Positions 8,245 through 17,270 of a stretch of 64,000 bases of DNA are shown here, piece by piece. Numbering within the stretch: position 1 is the stretch's first letter; each line of letters begins with the position of its first letter. The translations under genes and the position numbers were made by a program. The notes under the pieces were generated by a model. That model searched no databases, was not told the origin of the DNA, and worked only from the letters and a program-made list of their open reading frames with translations. The DNA comes from GCA-2693325 sp036343635 (GTDB lineage: Bacteria > Latescibacterota > UBA2968 > UBA8231): the NCBI GenBank assembly GCA_036343635.1, contig JAYYVF010000076.1:1-64000 (forward strand). Direction: 5' to 3'.

Positions 8245-9750
8245 ATGAAAAATAGACCAAATATACTTTTTGTAATGACGGACCAGCAACGTTTTGATTC
8301 TATTGCCTCATTAGGCAATTCTGAAATTTATACACCTAATATGGACAGGTTGGTAGCCAGAGGCGTTTCTTTCACAAATGCTTATTCACCTTGTCCGGTC
8401 TGTGTTGCTGCAAGATATGTTATCAGAACTGGGTGTCTACCTTCCTCCACTCGTGTATTTTCAAATTCATTTTCAAAGCCTGTTTCAGGTCAGGCTGACT
8501 CTGTTACTGGTCGATGTGGAAAATATCTTGCTCAAGAGATGGCTTCGCGAGATTATCAAACTTTTGGTATCGGCAAATTTCATACTCAACCTTGGGACGA
8601 AGATGTAGGTTACCAGTCTTATTTGCGCAGCGAAGAACTTTATGGGAATCCTTTTCAAAGACAAAATGATGACTTTGCTCGCTTTATCGCAGAATCGTAT
8701 CCAGAGTATGATTTTATTGAGGCACTGATGGGAGAGCGGACAGAAATGTATTATATGCCCCAAATGAGTCCACTACCGGAAAATTGTACCGTAGAGAGTT
8801 GGGTCGCTGACAGAGCTGTGGAAAGAATTCGTTTGCAAGGCGACCAACCGTTTTTTGGTTTTGTCTCTTTTATCGGTCCACATCCACCATTTGCGCCGCC
8901 TGTTCCATTTAATAGAATGTATGACCCGGACCGGATGCCGTCCCCAGTTCGTGGAGATTTAACAGTAGATCAAATGGATGAACAAATTCGATGGATGAAC
9001 TATGCGATTTGGGCAGACGATATCAGTGATTCGCATGCACGTGTTCTGAGAGCTCGTTATTATGGGGAATTAAGTTTTATCGACAAATGTTTAGGGAGGA
9101 TTTTAGATGCGGTTGAATCTCGAGAGGATTCTGAAAATACGGTCATTTGCTTTTTCTCAGACCACGGTGACCATATGGGAGACCATCGTGCTTGGCAAAA
9201 AGAAAGTTTTTTCGATGTGTCTTGTCGAATACCCTTCATATTAAGCTGGCCAGAAGTTTTACCTCAGGGAGGCACCGTAGATGGATTTGCTGGGCTCCAA
9301 GACTTGTTTGCTATTGCGACACATGCGTCCGGTGAGGTCGATGTTCGGGAAGGAGAAGATCTACTATCTGTCGTAGGTGGTGGAAGTGTCGGGCGGGAGT
9401 ATTATCTCGGAGTTTATGGGCAGCCTGGTACAAGTATGTTCAAATGCATGGTTCGTTGGCGGGAATGGAAATATATTTATATGGCAAATGGGGGACTTGA
9501 ACAGCTCTTTAATTTAACTACCGATCCAGATGAAATTCAGGACCAGTCCAAAACGAATTCTGAAGTCTGTGGTAGTCTGAGGGAAATGGCCATTGCCGAT
9601 CTTTCGAGCAAAAGTGGAACAAAAGCCGCAATCGAATCCAACGATCTGCAGTTTTTTAGTCCCTCTTCTCGTCCATTAGAAAGAATTTATCAGTTTGATC
9701 GTTCTCGAGGTCTCAGCAAATTTCCAGAGCGTCCAGGAGACTGCTTGTAA
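8245..9750 (+). CDS. Sulfatase (type I, formylglycine-dependent)
   Basis: A 501-residue arylsulfatase-type enzyme. The N-terminus PNILFVMTDQQR supplies the metal-binding Asp (D13). The formylglycine signature C-x-A-x-R with downstream TG is present (C53, R57, T62-G63). Other active-site residues include K111 and H113 in GKFHT, H213 in GPHPP, and D306-H307 in SDHGDHMGDH. No signal peptide is visible, so it may act in the cytoplasm or be exported in another way. Activity needs a formylglycine-generating or anaerobic maturation enzyme, which is not in this window. Phosphonate monoester hydrolases share this fold and signature, so the substrate class remains open. Confidence 0.88.
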   Translation: MKNRPNILFVMTDQQRFDSIASLGNSEIYTPNMDRLVARGVSFTNAYSPCPVCVAARYVIRTGCLPSSTRVFSNSFSKPVSGQADSVTGRCGKYLAQEMASRDYQTFGIGKFHTQPWDEDVGYQSYLRSEELYGNPFQRQNDDFARFIAESYPEYDFIEALMGERTEMYYMPQMSPLPENCTVESWVADRAVERIRLQGDQPFFGFVSFIGPHPPFAPPVPFNRMYDPDRMPSPVRGDLTVDQMDEQIRWMNYAIWADDISDSHARVLRARYYGELSFIDKCLGRILDAVESREDSENTVICFFSDHGDHMGDHRAWQKESFFDVSCRIPFILSWPEVLPQGGTVDGFAGLQDLFAIATHASGEVDVREGEDLLSVVGGGSVGREYYLGVYGQPGTSMFKCMVRWREWKYIYMANGGLEQLFNLTTDPDEIQDQSKTNSEVCGSLREMAIADLSSKSGTKAAIESNDLQFFSPSSRPLERIYQFDRSRGLSKFPERPGDCL

Positions 9751-9761
9751 TTCTGAGTAAA

Positions 9762-11000
9762 TTACTGCCCTGTTTGTCCTGATTGATTTAGGGCACGGGC
9801 GCTTACGCCAAGAACACCTAAAAATCCTTCAGAATCACGATGGTCAAAGTCGCCGATGTCTTCCATGGAGGCAGTATCCTCGCTATATAAAGAATATTTC
9901 ACGTTATTGGCGGCGTGAAACGATACTTGTCCCTTGTAAAGAGATACCGTGACTTCACCTGTCGCTATTTTATTTATATGTTCAACGTATTTCCAACAAG
10001 CTTGTGTGGCCGTATCAAACCAGTACCCTTGGTAAATTTGTTCTGCTATATAGTTACTTATCGGGTCAAAAATACGACGTGCCCTTCTGTCTAGGATTAG
10101 CTGTAGAAGGTATTCATAGCAAGCTCCTAATAGTTCTAATCCGGGGGCTTCGTATATCCCACGTGACTTAATACCAACAAAGCGATTTTCAACTGCATGG
10201 AGACCGATGCCGATGCCGTGTCGTCCACCGATTTCATTGCTTGTCGTAATAGCTTTAAAATCTGTGACGCGTTGTCCATTGATGCAAATAGGTTTACCCT
10301 CTTCGAATTCGACGGTAAACAACTCTGCCTTGTCTGGCGCATTGAGAGGAAATACACCCATCCCCGGTTTTATCCTATTTGATGGAGTGGAAAGAGCTTC
10401 TAATTCACCAGCCTCGTGAGTCAATCCCAGTAAGTTCGCGTCGGTAGAGTAAGGCTTATCGTGAGTTGCTGTGATGGGAAGCCTGTTTGATTGGCAATAA
10501 TCGATCATTTCTTTTCGCCCCCCAAACATTTTAAGAAATTCATCGTCACGCCAAGGAGCATACACACTGAAATCCGGAGCTAACATCTGAGTTGCCAGTT
10601 GAAATCGTACTTGATCATTTCCACGTCCTGTCGCACCATGGGCAAGAATAGATATCCCACGTTCAGACATCAAGGGTATCATATCTGCAACTACGACATG
10701 ACGCGCAATGCCTGTTGTATTCCAATAGCCTCCCTCGTACCGCGCTTTAGATTGAATCAATTGTACGCCGGCTGCGCTGACGGCATTCTTCAGATCACCT
10801 ACAATCATCTCGCTGGCACCACAGGCGATCATTCTTTGTCTGACATCATCGATATCGGCCTCGTCCGGTTGACCTAAGTCTGCCGTATATGCAACAACCT
10901 CTATCCCTCTTTCTTTAAGCCAATACGTAATTGTGCAACTGTCTAATCCGCCTGAGACGGCAATCATTACTTTTTGGCCGACTAAGTCTGTTACTTTCAT
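9762..11000 (-). CDS. argG: Argininosuccinate synthase
   Basis: A 412-residue cytoplasmic enzyme joining citrulline and aspartate in arginine biosynthesis, with ATP hydrolysed to AMP. The N-type ATP pyrophosphatase P-loop VSGGLDS is at residues 15-21. Typical downstream motifs are YTADLGQPDE and HGATGRGNDQVRF, with a conserved region around GRHGIGIGLHAVENR. The sequence resembles the E. coli-like ArgG subgroup more than the Bacillus-like one. It stands alone here, convergent with the sulfatase gene with an 11-base gap, and no other arg genes are near. The minus-strand ATG is at 11000. Confidence 0.93.
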   Translation of the reverse strand: MKVTDLVGQKVMIAVSGGLDSCTITYWLKERGIEVVAYTADLGQPDEADIDDVRQRMIACGASEMIVGDLKNAVSAAGVQLIQSKARYEGGYWNTTGIARHVVVADMIPLMSERGISILAHGATGRGNDQVRFQLATQMLAPDFSVYAPWRDDEFLKMFGGRKEMIDYCQSNRLPITATHDKPYSTDANLLGLTHEAGELEALSTPSNRIKPGMGVFPLNAPDKAELFTVEFEEGKPICINGQRVTDFKAITTSNEIGGRHGIGIGLHAVENRFVGIKSRGIYEAPGLELLGACYEYLLQLILDRRARRIFDPISNYIAEQIYQGYWFDTATQACWKYVEHINKIATGEVTVSLYKGQVSFHAANNVKYSLYSEDTASMEDIGDFDHRDSEGFLGVLGVSARALNQSGQTGQ

Positions 11001-11507
11001 CTTAGAAGCTCCGCCCGTTCAAAGTTATATTTGCGATGTATTTGGTGTAGATCTGTTTCTTTAAAAATTTCTGGGCATGTTGAACAAAAGTCAAGGTGGA
11101 GTTAAGAAGTAGACTTTGAAGCAATGTCCCTGTAGAAACCTCTGAGGGTATTTCGGAGCTGTAGTAGTTGTCCTTTTCTCCTGTTTGCCAGCCTTCGGTT
11201 TGCGGGTATTCTAAATCTGCTTGTGGAACAAAATTGGAAAAAAATTTTTCTAAAAATACAAACGATTATGCTGGCAAGATTTATTATGACTACGATTGTG
11301 AGAAGTGAATTTAGTATAAAATCGGTCAATTTTTCCGTCTACCTGCTTGTATTAATTTTGATTTTCAGGATATATACAAGATTTATCGACGTATATAAAA
11401 CTTTCTCAAGTATTTTATATTCATCTACTATGCAGGGAGTTCAACAAATACTTATTTTTAGGGAAGAAGTATGTTGGGTTGTATGTATCTAATTTTGGAG
11501 GGTTTCG
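11001..11507. other. Intergenic region, no supported gene
   Basis: About 500 bases between the divergent argG and an amidohydrolase gene. Short overlapping frames occur on both strands (a TTG-started 75-codon frame at 11102-11329 minus and an 89-codon frame at 11223-11492 plus). Neither has a ribosome-binding site, family resemblance or convincing coding pattern. Promoters for both flanking genes must lie here, but I could not assign a confident -35/-10 pair. A Shine-Dalgarno (GGAGGG) precedes the ATG at 11508. Confidence 0.5.
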
Positions 11508-12374
11508 ATGTTAATTGATGCGCATAATCATCCCAATTGGCATGGATTTAATGCTAAAAAAATATTGCGGAATATGGATGACCAGGGTATTGATCAAATG
11601 TGGCTTTTTAGTTGGGAGCTACCTGATAACGAATACAGTCCAAGTTATCACGCCGTGTTGCCCCCTGACGGGGTTGGGATCCCGTTTAAGGACGTCCTCG
11701 CTGTCGCGAATGTTGAACCTGATCGTTTCGTCATTGGTTATATGCCACATCCGAAGCGTCCGGATGCTATTGATCGCCTGAAGGCCGCTGTAGAAATTCA
11801 CGGTGTTAAGGTGGCCTCAGAGCTTAAAGTTCGTCTTTCTTTCGACGATCCGGATGCTTTACGGTTATACTCTTATTGTGGCGAAGCCAGATTACCGATT
11901 ACCATTCATTTAGATTACCCAATTGATCATGGCAATGGATCATATCCGAGGCCAAATTGGTGGTATGGTGGTAGTATTGAATCCTTAGAGCGAGCTATAG
12001 TACAGTGTCCTGATACGGTGTTTATCGGGCATGCACCGGGTTTTTGGGCCCATTTGTCTTTAGATGGTCAGTTTAGTAAAGTATCTTACCCTGAAGGTCC
12101 TGTCGTACCGGGTGGAAAAATTACAATAATGTTGCGCAAATATCCCAATCTATATGCTGATCTTTCAGCTGGCTCTGGTTTACGTGCTCTTCAGCGAGAT
12201 GTTGAATTCAGTCGGAATTTCCTGACTGAATTTCAAGATAGAATGTTATTCGGTAGAGACTATTTTGATACAAGTTTAATGGATTTTCTTGTCGAGTTAT
12301 CTTTGGATTCAGAGGTGTTTGAAAAAATTACGTTTAAAAATGCTCAACGCTTACTAAGTTCTTATTTGGATTGA
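11508..12374 (+). CDS. Amidohydrolase-2-type TIM-barrel hydrolase
   Basis: A 288-residue protein of the amidohydrolase_2 type. Metal ligands appear as D-A-H-N-H at residues 4-8, H134 in ITIHLD, H175 in FIGHAPG and D251 in FGRDYF. Members act as decarboxylases, lactonases or hydrolases on small organic acids. The presence of HxH, both barrel histidines and the final Asp suggests an active metal site. It is followed after 56 bases by an SDR dehydrogenase, so the two may form a small catabolic operon. The GGAGGG ribosome-binding site supports the ATG start. No signal peptide; cytoplasmic. Confidence 0.82.
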   Translation: MLIDAHNHPNWHGFNAKKILRNMDDQGIDQMWLFSWELPDNEYSPSYHAVLPPDGVGIPFKDVLAVANVEPDRFVIGYMPHPKRPDAIDRLKAAVEIHGVKVASELKVRLSFDDPDALRLYSYCGEARLPITIHLDYPIDHGNGSYPRPNWWYGGSIESLERAIVQCPDTVFIGHAPGFWAHLSLDGQFSKVSYPEGPVVPGGKITIMLRKYPNLYADLSAGSGLRALQRDVEFSRNFLTEFQDRMLFGRDYFDTSLMDFLVELSLDSEVFEKITFKNAQRLLSSYLD

Positions 12375-12430
12375 TAAATTAATAACAGTAACCAAATTTT
12401 AGTGCCAGGATATTGAAAGGAAAATAACAT

Positions 12431-13201
12431 ATGGACATGGGATTAAAAGATAAAGTAGTTGTAATTACTGGAGCTAGTCGTGGTATTGGTCGTTCAATAG
12501 CTCTGGGGTTTGCCAATGAAGGTGCTCGTTTATGTATTTGTGCAAGAAATGCAGAAGGTTTGAATACGACAGCTGAAGAGTTACGCCAATCTGGTTGCGA
12601 GGTCGAGGCCGTGCCGTTGGATATTACAACACCGGAGGGAGCAGAGACACTCATTGATACTGCCATAAATAGCTTTGGTGGGGTTGATGCTTTGGTGAAT
12701 AATGTTGGAGGATCCGTATGGACGCCGTTTGCTGAAATTAGCGATGAGGAGTGGATGCACGTTCTAAATCTGAGTTTTATGTCCGCCGTTCGTGTGAGTC
12801 GCGCAGCATTCCCTCTTATGTCTGAACGTGGAGGCGGTAGTATCGTAAATATTTCTTCTATTTTTGGTAGGGAGACGGGGGGTCCAATTTCCTACAATGC
12901 ATCCAAGGCCGCGATGATTAGTATGTCTTCAAATCTGGCAATAGAAGCTGCTGCTCAAAACATCCGGGTGAATTCTGTTGCACCCGGATCTATTATTTTT
13001 CCTGGAGGTAGTTGGGAAAGACGTCAAAAAGAAGATCCCGATAAAATAGCAAAGTTTATAGATGACAATTTACCATTTGGTCGTTTTGGAGGCCCCGAAG
13101 AGGTGGCGAATGTCGTCGTTTTCCTGAGTTCTTCAAGTGGGAGTTGGGTCACTGGAGCCTGTATTAACGTTGATGGGGGGCAATCCAAATCGAATTTATA
13201 G
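12431..13201 (+). CDS. SDR-family NAD(P)-dependent oxidoreductase
   Basis: A 256-residue classical short-chain dehydrogenase. The cofactor motif TGASRGIG lies at residues 13-20 and NNVG at 90-93. Catalytic Ser is in NISSIFG (S142/S143), with Tyr and Lys in YNASK (Y155 and K159). The C-terminal GACINVDGG is the usual tail of FabG/glucose-dehydrogenase-like enzymes. The residue after the second beta strand (CARNAEGL) suggests NADP preference; this is inference. The specific alcohol or sugar substrate is unknown. It lies just after an amidohydrolase and may work on the same compound. Confidence 0.9.
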   Translation: MDMGLKDKVVVITGASRGIGRSIALGFANEGARLCICARNAEGLNTTAEELRQSGCEVEAVPLDITTPEGAETLIDTAINSFGGVDALVNNVGGSVWTPFAEISDEEWMHVLNLSFMSAVRVSRAAFPLMSERGGGSIVNISSIFGRETGGPISYNASKAAMISMSSNLAIEAAAQNIRVNSVAPGSIIFPGGSWERRQKEDPDKIAKFIDDNLPFGRFGGPEEVANVVVFLSSSSGSWVTGACINVDGGQSKSNL

Positions 13202-13261
13202 TTTATCGTAAAGTTAATATTCTGGTAGTAAACTTAACGGAGTAGGAGTTGGTTTCGATTC

Positions 13262-14416
13262 GTGATTAGAGATATTACTGTATTTTTAGTTTTTTTTCTT
13301 TCATGTGAATGGTGTTGGGCAACGGATTTATTTCTTTTGCGACAAGAATATAATGCTATTACCGCTTCGTTAGATACCTTGGTAAGGCTTTATGATCTTT
13401 CTCCAATAGAAGACCTCACAAGACAACGTCCAACTGCCTCAGCTGATTTGAAACTGTCATTGATTTTTTGGGCCGATGATGAAGCGGAAATATTTTTAAA
13501 TGAGTTTCGTGTTGGCCAGACAAGGCTGACCCCAACCCAGATAGATATCCCATCTATCTATTTGCAGGAAACAAATGTTTTGCAAGCGCACTGTTGGGAT
13601 ACTGATAAGGTCGAGAGTGGCTTTATGGCTGGACTTTATGTTGTAGGAACTGGAGGTGATTTGTATCCTGTTTTATTGACAGATGAAGATGTTTGGTCGA
13701 CTCAAGATGGATTTGCCGATGTGCGCTTTTATTCAAATAGTGTGCCGGATATCCCTCAGGCAGAGGTCATATGGGGAGCTGGGATGTATGGTGAAGTATG
13801 GCTTGAGACACAGTTTACTTTGACTGAGGTTAATAGAGCAAAACAGGGTAATACGGTTGAAGCACCTTTGAGCACCGTCAAGCCGATGGAATCCCACGCT
13901 GTAATATCTAGTATCGTTAGATTGAATACCAGGAAAAGAGAGTTGGAAAAAATATTTTCTCTTCACGATGACATAAATGCCGCAGGAGTAGAAAGTTACG
14001 GAGGATATGTTAGTCGTCGTTTAGCTTTTTCTTTAGGTAAGGCTGGGCGACTAGCTTCGCAAAGAGAATCCAAATTGATAGAAAAATTAGATGTTTGGAG
14101 AAATAATATGTCTCCAGATCATGCTCTGCAGTTGACTGCTTCGTCACGAAGGCTGAAGGGAGTTGATTCTCATGTGGCTCAGCAGAGAGTGGCTATGGTC
14201 GCTGCTAACGAAAAGGATCGAAAGTCAAATTATGTACCTCCCAAAGATTATTACCATGAACAGGTTAGAATGTCGCCAAAGACTGTTGTAAAAGTGATCG
14301 GTGAGGATTTTAAAAACAAAGGATCAATTCGACTTTGGTTAGGGTTTTTAGTTCTGTCAATTTATAATTGCTTTGTTTCAAGACGCTGTTGGAGAATATG
14401 GGTAGAGGAGAGATGA
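13262..14416 (+). CDS. Secreted hypothetical protein with C-terminal membrane anchor
   Basis: A 384-residue protein with an N-terminal signal-like segment (ITVFLVFFLSCEWCWA) after a GTG start. A beta-rich domain at about residues 60-175 contains FWADDEAEIFLNEFRVG and NVLQAHCWDTD, resembling a galactose-binding-like jelly roll. Charged helical sequence follows. A single membrane segment near residues 358-375 (LWLGFLVLSIYNCF) precedes a basic tail, suggesting the bulk lies in the periplasm with the C-terminus in the cytoplasm. It is the first gene of a three-gene operon with a MotA/ExbB-like and an ExbD-like protein. Family and function are not recognised. Confidence 0.7.
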   Translation: MIRDITVFLVFFLSCEWCWATDLFLLRQEYNAITASLDTLVRLYDLSPIEDLTRQRPTASADLKLSLIFWADDEAEIFLNEFRVGQTRLTPTQIDIPSIYLQETNVLQAHCWDTDKVESGFMAGLYVVGTGGDLYPVLLTDEDVWSTQDGFADVRFYSNSVPDIPQAEVIWGAGMYGEVWLETQFTLTEVNRAKQGNTVEAPLSTVKPMESHAVISSIVRLNTRKRELEKIFSLHDDINAAGVESYGGYVSRRLAFSLGKAGRLASQRESKLIEKLDVWRNNMSPDHALQLTASSRRLKGVDSHVAQQRVAMVAANEKDRKSNYVPPKDYYHEQVRMSPKTVVKVIGEDFKNKGSIRLWLGFLVLSIYNCFVSRRCWRIWVEER

Positions 14417-14420
14417 TGTT

Positions 14421-15185
14421 ATGCATTACTTGATTATTGTATTAGCTATCTTTGGAGTTTTTGCGTGTGCGCTAACCGGTGTGCTTTGGTATTTACAGAC
14501 CGTGCAAAAAATGATAGAAAGAGATCTTAGGCATGGGATTGTAATTGCTAACATTAAACATGTGGCTGTTGTCGTGGGGTCTTTGGCCGGTTTAGCGGTT
14601 GGTGTATTAGGTTGCCTCTATTTAGTTGAGAATCAAGGAGTTAGTTTTGTAGCTTGGCTCGGACGATTTTCCTATGTACTTATAATTTGTGCGGCCAGTT
14701 CACATGTTCTCGTTCTAATTCATGCCTGGTTGCATATAAAACGTGAATTATTCAGTCGAGAGCCCTCATCGAATAGTTTGAGTGACATTCGTATGGAGAG
14801 GTTAAAACAGATTGAAGCTAATAATAGGCACTATATCGATGTTCGGACTCGTGACGATGAGGTTATAGATGATTTGGTGGGCTTTGTTTCAGAGCCAATC
14901 TTCAATGCTCGGCGAGACATGACACGGCTACCTCTTTATGGTTATCTCGGAACTGTTTGTGGTATTCTTTTAATGGCTCAGGAATTAGGGCGTATAGATG
15001 AAGCATCGCAGACATTCAGAGTTCTTTCTTCGATGGCGACGGGTTTAGTTCTGGCTTTTAAAACTACGCTGGTAGCTTTGTTGGCATATCTTCCGCTTCG
15101 GAAGGTAGTCGACCTATTATTAAAGCGTTTGGCCGAATTAGAGCAAAATTGGCGACGTCAATGTGAGGAGTTTAATAACAGATGA
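14421..15185 (+). CDS. MotA/TolQ/ExbB-like membrane protein
   Basis: A 254-residue protein with about five membrane segments (residues 3-24, 48-70, 82-105, 173-190 and 208-227). The last two, LYGYLGTVCGILL and ATGLVLAFKTTLVALLAYLPL, have the spacing and the GxxxG/TT pattern of the MotA/TolQ/ExbB proton-channel domain. A charged cytoplasmic stretch lies between segments 3 and 4. It starts 4 bases after the upstream gene and overlaps the next gene by 4 bases (ATGA), so it is translationally coupled to an ExbD-like partner. The likely role is the channel subunit of a small energy-transducing complex; sequence similarity is modest. Confidence 0.65.
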   Translation: MHYLIIVLAIFGVFACALTGVLWYLQTVQKMIERDLRHGIVIANIKHVAVVVGSLAGLAVGVLGCLYLVENQGVSFVAWLGRFSYVLIICAASSHVLVLIHAWLHIKRELFSREPSSNSLSDIRMERLKQIEANNRHYIDVRTRDDEVIDDLVGFVSEPIFNARRDMTRLPLYGYLGTVCGILLMAQELGRIDEASQTFRVLSSMATGLVLAFKTTLVALLAYLPLRKVVDLLLKRLAELEQNWRRQCEEFNNR

Positions 15186-15601
15186 GTCGATTGCTTCAGC
15201 AACGTGAGGAATCTTTGGAAGAGCACGACGTGAGTAAGGAATTATTTTTGGGTATCATGATGCTTATGCTTTGTCTAGGGATTATGATTTTGAACGCGAC
15301 TCAACCCGTATGGCGGGTTCATCGACATGATCCCGATACTGGTGATGCGGTTGTTATTTATACGTCAAAAGGCATGGGCATGTCAAAGGACGGCTACTCT
15401 ATCGTTCGGCAACTAGATGAAACTGGTTTTCGTAAGTTGGTTCAGAATTTGGTGATTCAGCCCGATACGGATCTTCACTTGTTTTTGAAAGGTGGTAATC
15501 GTACAGATTTGATTAGGCATGCCTCTTACGCTGATTCATTACTTTCTACAGATCAAGCAGGGAATAAAGTTCGAACGGCCGTATATATCCATACTTGGTA
15601 G
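15182..15601 (+). CDS. ExbD/TolR-like single-pass periplasmic protein
   Basis: A 139-residue protein with an N-terminal cytoplasmic stretch, one membrane segment (about residues 21-38, LFLGIMMLMLCLGIMIL) and a ~95-residue periplasmic domain. Topology, size and position after a MotA/ExbB-like gene fit ExbD/TolR. Unlike typical ExbD, the membrane segment contains no Asp, the residue that carries protons in ExbD, TolR and MotB. It may therefore be structural only, or a distant family. Its last codons form one arm of a perfect 19-base inverted repeat that continues past the stop codon. Confidence 0.6.
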   Translation: MSRLLQQREESLEEHDVSKELFLGIMMLMLCLGIMILNATQPVWRVHRHDPDTGDAVVIYTSKGMGMSKDGYSIVRQLDETGFRKLVQNLVIQPDTDLHLFLKGGNRTDLIRHASYADSLLSTDQAGNKVRTAVYIHTW

Positions 15602-15631
15602 GGTCAATGGAAATATACGGCCGTTCGAACT
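15568..15631. repeat. Perfect 19-bp inverted repeat at operon end
   Basis: Positions 15568-15586 and 15613-15631 are exact reverse complements over 19 bases, with a 26-base spacer. The left arm lies inside the last codons of the ExbD-like gene and the right arm in the gap before the convergent coiled-coil gene. Each arm contains the palindromes TTCGAA and CGGCCG. No T run follows on either side, so it is not a classical terminator. It could be a bidirectional transcript-end hairpin or a protein-binding site. Confidence 0.75.
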
Positions 15632-15666
15632 CTAATAATAAGTAAATCAATATGCAGCCCCTGACG

Positions 15667-16485
15667 TCAGTCTTTAAGAATGGCCAATACGTCTGCACCG
15701 GTTACCATCGGGTTTAAAAAACGAATAATTGTTTGGCCTTCAGTATAGTTACTTTCGTAGTCGTCACCTTTTTTCAATGTTCCGAATCGATCACAAATAG
15801 CCTTCAATTTGCCATCTAACCTGATGTCTGTATCTAACGGTACTACCTGTACGGCAGGATTTTCAGGTGAAAAGCGTTGAGCCAGTTTGTATTGCTTTCG
15901 AAAAGCTCGGCCAAAAGGCCTACTTGTATCTAAAAAGCCATTTTCTTTTAAGAAGTTTTCTTCAGCACTTAGCAAGAGAACTGAATTTCTTGCGGCCTGA
16001 AAAGTTGTTACTAAGTCCTGCGCCTGCGCGAGTTCAACCTCCAATGTTCGTATGTGGTCGCTTTGCCGACGTATTGATGTATGAGCTTCAAGGAGGACAC
16101 TATTCAAACTGTCAGTTTCAACGCGCAAGCTTGCTATGGCTTGGCTATCTACCTGTTTTTCTATCTTCATTCGACGTATTTCGCCTTGGAGCCTTTCATT
16201 TTGTTGCTTGCGTTCGTCAGCAATTTTTCGAAATTCGCGCAGCGATTTGTTTAAACCTTGCACATCTTTGATGAGTTTTTCATTTACGTGTTGTGCACTG
16301 TCGGCCTTCGATCGTAATGCATCTAGTAAAATATTAGAATCATCAAGCGTGTAAGTTAATGAATCGATTGCAGCATTTGCTGAATTTAGATCATCCTGTA
16401 ATTGCAGCACCATCAGTTCTTGTTCTTCATTACCACACGAAAAACAGCAAATGGTTACGATCAATACTGAAAGTTTGTAAAACAT
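15667..16485 (-). CDS. Coiled-coil lipoprotein
   Basis: A 272-residue protein with a short lipoprotein-type signal (lipobox CFSC, candidate lipidated C17). A long coiled coil follows at about residues 22-160, with heptad-like Leu/Ile spacing and many Glu, Lys, Gln and Ser. A compact C-terminal domain of about 90 residues includes FLDTSRPFGRAFRKQYKL and ends TGADVLAILKD. It is probably anchored in the inner or outer membrane and extends into the periplasm. It is transcribed after the two-pass coiled-coil gene (23-base gap) and convergently with the MotA/ExbB-like operon. No family is recognised. Confidence 0.7.
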   Translation of the reverse strand: MFYKLSVLIVTICCFSCGNEEQELMVLQLQDDLNSANAAIDSLTYTLDDSNILLDALRSKADSAQHVNEKLIKDVQGLNKSLREFRKIADERKQQNERLQGEIRRMKIEKQVDSQAIASLRVETDSLNSVLLEAHTSIRRQSDHIRTLEVELAQAQDLVTTFQAARNSVLLLSAEENFLKENGFLDTSRPFGRAFRKQYKLAQRFSPENPAVQVVPLDTDIRLDGKLKAICDRFGTLKKGDDYESNYTEGQTIIRFLNPMVTGADVLAILKD

Positions 16486-16508
16486 AATTGCTCCTTTAAA
16501 AGGCCTAT

Positions 16509-17270
16509 TTAATCAAATTCTTCTTTATAAAGACTGTCAACAGCTGCCATTGTTTCATTTAAATCGTCATAAAGTGTTGCATGGCTTCGGGCAAGTGCGT
16601 CTAATTTTTGTGTTAGCAGTTCTTGAATCTCCCTGGTCATATTGACTTTGCCCAATAGAGTGTTTTGCTGGGAAGTCAAGCTAGAGGAAGAGGTATTTAA
16701 TTTACTAATTTCATCGTTAATCTGAGTTAGACGCTTTAGTAGCTCTCTATGTGCTATTTCTTGCGTAGTCGTTATTTTATTAAATCGGTCATCTTCTTGA
16801 ACAGATCGTTCTTCAACCTTATTATTCATTTCTTGCTGGTAAAGTAGTCTAGCATTGCGTTCCAAAGATAGTTTGTTTTGGAACTTGTCGCTGATTTCGA
16901 TTTGTTCTTTTAAGTTTATTTTGGTCGCTGCGTGGTTTTTTTGTTCATTTTGAAGGTCTCGTCTGATCTCGAATTCGGATTGTGTGAGATTGGCCTTCTC
17001 TTCTAATTGAGCCGCTAATCTAGCACTTAGAGAATTCAATTTTGAAGAAAACACGTCCATTTGTTCGGTTAGTTGCTGGCGATGTTCCTTTTGTCTTTCG
17101 TAGTTGGTAAAGAGAACTAGGCCCATTACACTAGCGGCCACTAATGTCGCATAAGCCGATAGATAAAATAAGTGTTTTCGTTCAATTATTTCGACGAGTT
17201 TATATATACAGAATACGCCGCCCCATAGGAGCGCTATACCGCCTACAATTGCAGCAATAATTATGTTCAT
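16509..17270 (-). CDS. Two-pass membrane protein with long coiled coil
   Basis: A 253-residue protein. Membrane segments lie at about residues 4-24 (IIAAIVGGIALLWGGVFCIY) and 36-55, followed by an almost continuous coiled coil to the C-terminus, rich in Gln, Glu, Asn and Lys. The short basic loop between the segments and the topology suggest the coiled coil lies in the cytoplasm or periplasm depending on orientation, which is not certain. It is the first gene of a two-gene operon with the coiled-coil lipoprotein. Such pairs often act as envelope scaffolds or tethers; this is inference. Confidence 0.7.
   Translation of the reverse strand: MNIIIAAIVGGIALLWGGVFCIYKLVEIIERKHLFYLSAYATLVAASVMGLVLFTNYERQKEHRQQLTEQMDVFSSKLNSLSARLAAQLEEKANLTQSEFEIRRDLQNEQKNHAATKINLKEQIEISDKFQNKLSLERNARLLYQQEMNNKVEERSVQEDDRFNKITTTQEIAHRELLKRLTQINDEISKLNTSSSSLTSQQNTLLGKVNMTREIQELLTQKLDALARSHATLYDDLNETMAAVDSLYKEEFD

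Noticed and set aside
11102..11329. Possible small membrane protein on the minus strand
   Set aside because: TTG start without a ribosome-binding site, no recognisable family; kept as intergenic.
15867..16271. 134-codon plus-strand open frame
   Set aside because: Antisense to the coiled-coil lipoprotein, whose coiled-coil codons leave open frames.
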